NCBI RefSeq assembly: GCF_000969885.1
Contig: NZ_CP009501.1
Location: 2,108,001-2,172,000 of the forward strand
Reading direction: 5' to 3'
Length of the DNA stretch: 64,000 nt
DNA from: Methanosarcina thermophila TM-1
Lineage (GTDB): Archaea > Halobacteriota > Methanosarcinia > Methanosarcinales > Methanosarcinaceae
Both the position numbers and the translations under genes were made by a program. Below, piece after piece: positions 61,883-64,000 of this stretch; position 1 is the stretch's first letter, and each line of letters begins with the position of its first letter. The notes below the pieces were generated by a model. It was not told the origin of the DNA, did no database searches, and worked only from the letters and a program-made list of their open reading frames with translations.

Positions 61883-62721
61883 AGCAAGTCTTTGGCGTGT
61901 TTGGAGACCCTATAAGCCATTCCCTTTCTCCTGCAATGCATAACGCGGCTTTCTCAGCTCTTGGAATGGACTGCATCTATCACGCTTTTAGGGTCAAGCC
62001 CGAAAAACTGGAAAAAGCAATTCTTGGGGCTGAAGCTATGGGATTCGGAGGTCTCAACCTGACAGTACCCCTGAAAGAGGTAGCTTTGAAGCTTAGCTGT
62101 ATAAAACCTGACCCGCTGGCTAAAAAAATAGGAGCTGTAAATACTATAGTTTTCGAGGAGACCGGAGAAATCCGGGGATACAATACCGATGGGTTGGGAG
62201 CAAAACAGGCACTCCAGGAAGCTGCAGTGGAAATAAAGGGGTCTAAAATCGTGGTTGCAGGGGCAGGCGGGGCAGCAAGAGCCATTAATTTTCAGCTTGC
62301 GGCGGATGGCGCTGATATTACAATAGTAAATCGGACCGAAGAAAGGGCAATTGCGCTTGCAAAAGATATCTCAGCCGCCGCCCTTCCCGGGAAAGTAGAG
62401 GGAAGAGGGCTCTCCGAATTAAAAGATTTGCTACAGAACGCCAATGTTCTGATAAATACCACAACTCTCGGAATGCATCCCAATATAGACTCTACTATTG
62501 CCACGGCAGACAATCTTCACTCTGGACTTACCGTTTTTGATATTGTATATAACCCTCTGGAGACCAGGCTCTTAAGAGAGGCAAAAGCCTCAGGTGCAAA
62601 GACTGTAAGTGGAGTCTCAATGCTTGTCTATCAGGGAGCTGAAGCTTTCAGGCTCTGGACAGGAATTGACCCTCCAGTTGAACTTATGAAAAAAACCGTT
62701 CTGGAGGCTTTGAAGGCTTGA
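61879..62721 (+). CDS. aroE: Shikimate 5-dehydrogenase
   Basis: A 280-residue NADPH-dependent enzyme. Substrate loop GDPISHSLSPAMHNAAF near residue 10, catalytic Lys in LTVPLKEVA near 65, NADP loop VVAGAGGAARAINF near 130, and NRTEERA for NADP selectivity. It lies between aroD and tyrA with 4-nt overlaps at both ends. Confidence 0.96.
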   Translation: MKQVFGVFGDPISHSLSPAMHNAAFSALGMDCIYHAFRVKPEKLEKAILGAEAMGFGGLNLTVPLKEVALKLSCIKPDPLAKKIGAVNTIVFEETGEIRGYNTDGLGAKQALQEAAVEIKGSKIVVAGAGGAARAINFQLAADGADITIVNRTEERAIALAKDISAAALPGKVEGRGLSELKDLLQNANVLINTTTLGMHPNIDSTIATADNLHSGLTVFDIVYNPLETRLLREAKASGAKTVSGVSMLVYQGAEAFRLWTGIDPPVELMKKTVLEALKA

Positions 62722-64000
62722 GTGTTAACCTGGGATCTGAAAACCAGATTGGAACGAATCAAAATTCTGAAAAGACAAAAGTCCTGATCCTTGGCGGAAC
62801 CGGGGAAATGGGACAGTGGTTTACCCGTTTTTTCAAAGAAAGAGGTTATGAGGTTATGGTCTGGGGAAAAGGTGGGAAAATAGAAATCGCAAGGAAACTG
62901 GAAGTTCCTTTTGCCTCGGATCTTGATGAAGCTGTTCCGGCAAGCGATATAGTGATAGTCTCTGTACCTATCAATGTAACTGAGGAGATTATTGCTGAAG
63001 TTGCCCCAAAAATGAAAGCTGGAAGTCTCCTTATGGACTTAACTTCCATTAAGGTAAAGCCTGTAGAAGCTATGAAAAAATTTACACCCTCCGATGTAGA
63101 GATTCTGGGTACCCATCCAATGTTCGGACCAACGATTAGCACTATCCGAGGGCAGACTGTGATTCTGGTTCCTGTAAAGGGACGTTCAGAAAAGTGGTTT
63201 CCGGTAATAAAAGAGCTTTTTGAGGAAAGTGGAGCGCATGTTGAGATTACTACCGCAGTCGAACATGACAGGCTTGTCTCGGTTGTGCAGGGACTCACCC
63301 ATTTTGCCTATATCAGCATAGGAACGACCATTGACAGGTTAGATTTTGATGTAAAAAGATCCAGAAAATTCGTAAGCCCTGTCTACGACATAATGCTGGA
63401 CTTTGTTGGCAGGATTCTTGGTCAGAATCCCTATCTGTACGCACTTATCCAGATGGAAAATCCCGGAGTCCTCGAGGTACATGACGCATTTATCAGGGAA
63501 TGTGAAGAACTCTCAAAGCTTGTGCGATCTCATGACGAGGAAGGCTTTGTGAAGAAAATGAAAGCTGCTGCTCGGCAGTACGGAGATACGACTCATGCCC
63601 TGCGCAGATCCGATAAACTGATTAATTCCAGAATAACCGAATATGAAACCATCCTAAAATACATCGGAAAGGTATGCGGGTTTTACCATCTTTATTCCGG
63701 AAAAACCCATGTCGGTATTTTAGAAAAAGTAGGACATGACGAGGTTATTCTTAAAAAGCTGGTTTCAAAAGGCACTTCCCCTCATATAAAAAACAAATTC
63801 TTGAAACTCAAGCTAGAAAATCTTCGCCTGCTTTCGGAATCTGAGTTGTGGGAATGGAGAAAAGAAAACCTTGAGCATTTTACAAGGGATATCCCGGTCC
63901 TTATACCTGAAGGGGCTGAACCTGCGGTTATTCTTAATGCTATAAGTACCAATAAACAGCTTGCAGCCTGTGAAATAAGTGATATTTATAGAGGACCTAT
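62718..64000 (+). CDS. tyrA: Prephenate dehydrogenase, 3' end beyond window
   Basis: The visible 427 residues start at TTG (62718-62720), overlapping the aroE stop, with GGAGG upstream; no later ATG precedes the Rossmann motif. A linker of about 20 residues leads to VLILGGTGEMGQWFTRFF (NAD loop), SDIVIVSVPINVT, MDLTSIKVKP, GTHPMFGPTIS and VQGLTHFAYI, which are TyrA hallmarks. The helical dimerisation domain runs to about 290. The last 130 residues (YIGKVCGFYHLYSG...) form an extra C-terminal domain found in archaeal TyrA and probably regulatory. Makes 4-hydroxyphenylpyruvate for tyrosine. Confidence 0.93.
   Translation, partial: MSVNLGSENQIGTNQNSEKTKVLILGGTGEMGQWFTRFFKERGYEVMVWGKGGKIEIARKLEVPFASDLDEAVPASDIVIVSVPINVTEEIIAEVAPKMKAGSLLMDLTSIKVKPVEAMKKFTPSDVEILGTHPMFGPTISTIRGQTVILVPVKGRSEKWFPVIKELFEESGAHVEITTAVEHDRLVSVVQGLTHFAYISIGTTIDRLDFDVKRSRKFVSPVYDIMLDFVGRILGQNPYLYALIQMENPGVLEVHDAFIRECEELSKLVRSHDEEGFVKKMKAAARQYGDTTHALRRSDKLINSRITEYETILKYIGKVCGFYHLYSGKTHVGILEKVGHDEVILKKLVSKGTSPHIKNKFLKLKLENLRLLSESELWEWRKENLEHFTRDIPVLIPEGAEPAVILNAISTNKQLAACEISDIYRGP

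Overview
The window is archaeal and reads as a Methanosarcina chromosome. The evidence is a methanol methyltransferase set (MtaA, MtaB, MtaC), a molybdenum formylmethanofuran dehydrogenase operon in the order fmdEFACDB, Msr-type (COG4742) regulators, an NrpR nitrogen regulator, SRP54, a thermosome, a type II dehydroquinate synthase pathway, AT-rich intergenic DNA with TATA-box promoters, and an initiator tRNA with archaeal features. The species cannot be fixed from sequence alone; gene content and order fit the M. mazei / M. acetivorans group.

Layout. 1-10 kb: thermosome subunit (cut by the window edge), a membrane polyferredoxin with its small winged-helix regulator, sufCB, a metallo-beta-lactamase-fold protein with NrpR, a zinc-ribbon protein, a divergent cis-prenyltransferase subunit and a YchF-type GTPase whose 5' side is occupied by an IS5-like element. 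11-32 kb: a methanol island, all on the minus strand except the sensor genes. It holds two Msr-type regulators, two hydantoinase/oxoprolinase-like proteins, a YaaH-type acetate transporter, mtaB and mtaC, then a CobW-like GTPase, a RamA-like corrinoid activase and mtaA. Divergent to mtaA are a hybrid histidine kinase broken by a dinucleotide frameshift and a CheY-like regulator, followed by a third Msr-type regulator. 32-38 kb: a second identical IS copy, a RibD-type reductase, an ABC exporter pair and an iron-sulfur flavoprotein. 40-46 kb: fmdEFACDB. 46-56 kb: a DUF364 protein, tRNA-Gln, an orphan HicB-like protein, an anion/Na+ permease, a DRG GTPase, a MoeA-PBP fusion, a chagasin-domain lipoprotein and a small Cys-rich protein. 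56-64 kb: initiator tRNA-Met, srp54, guaA small subunit and the aromatic pathway aroA'-aroB'-aroD-aroE-tyrA.

The metabolic logic is C1 methanogenesis. MtaB moves the methanol methyl to the corrinoid on MtaC, MtaA passes it to coenzyme M, a RamA-like protein would reactivate oxidised Co(II), and Fmd handles the formylmethanofuran/CO2 step. MoeA supplies molybdenum cofactor.

The most interesting unexplained signal is a family of three intergenic structured elements (about 38.96-39.25, 47.82-47.99 and 48.34-48.52 kb). Each has its own TATA-like promoter and a three-way-junction fold in which the stems are kept by different base pairs while G-rich loops stay the same. These look like paralogous small RNAs. 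Other points of note are the (TA)n frameshift in the sensor kinase, the IS whose target duplication includes a start codon and whose transposase gene has no stop codon of its own, shared GGTCA/TGACC palindromes upstream of mtaA and mtaC, and several operator-like palindromes.
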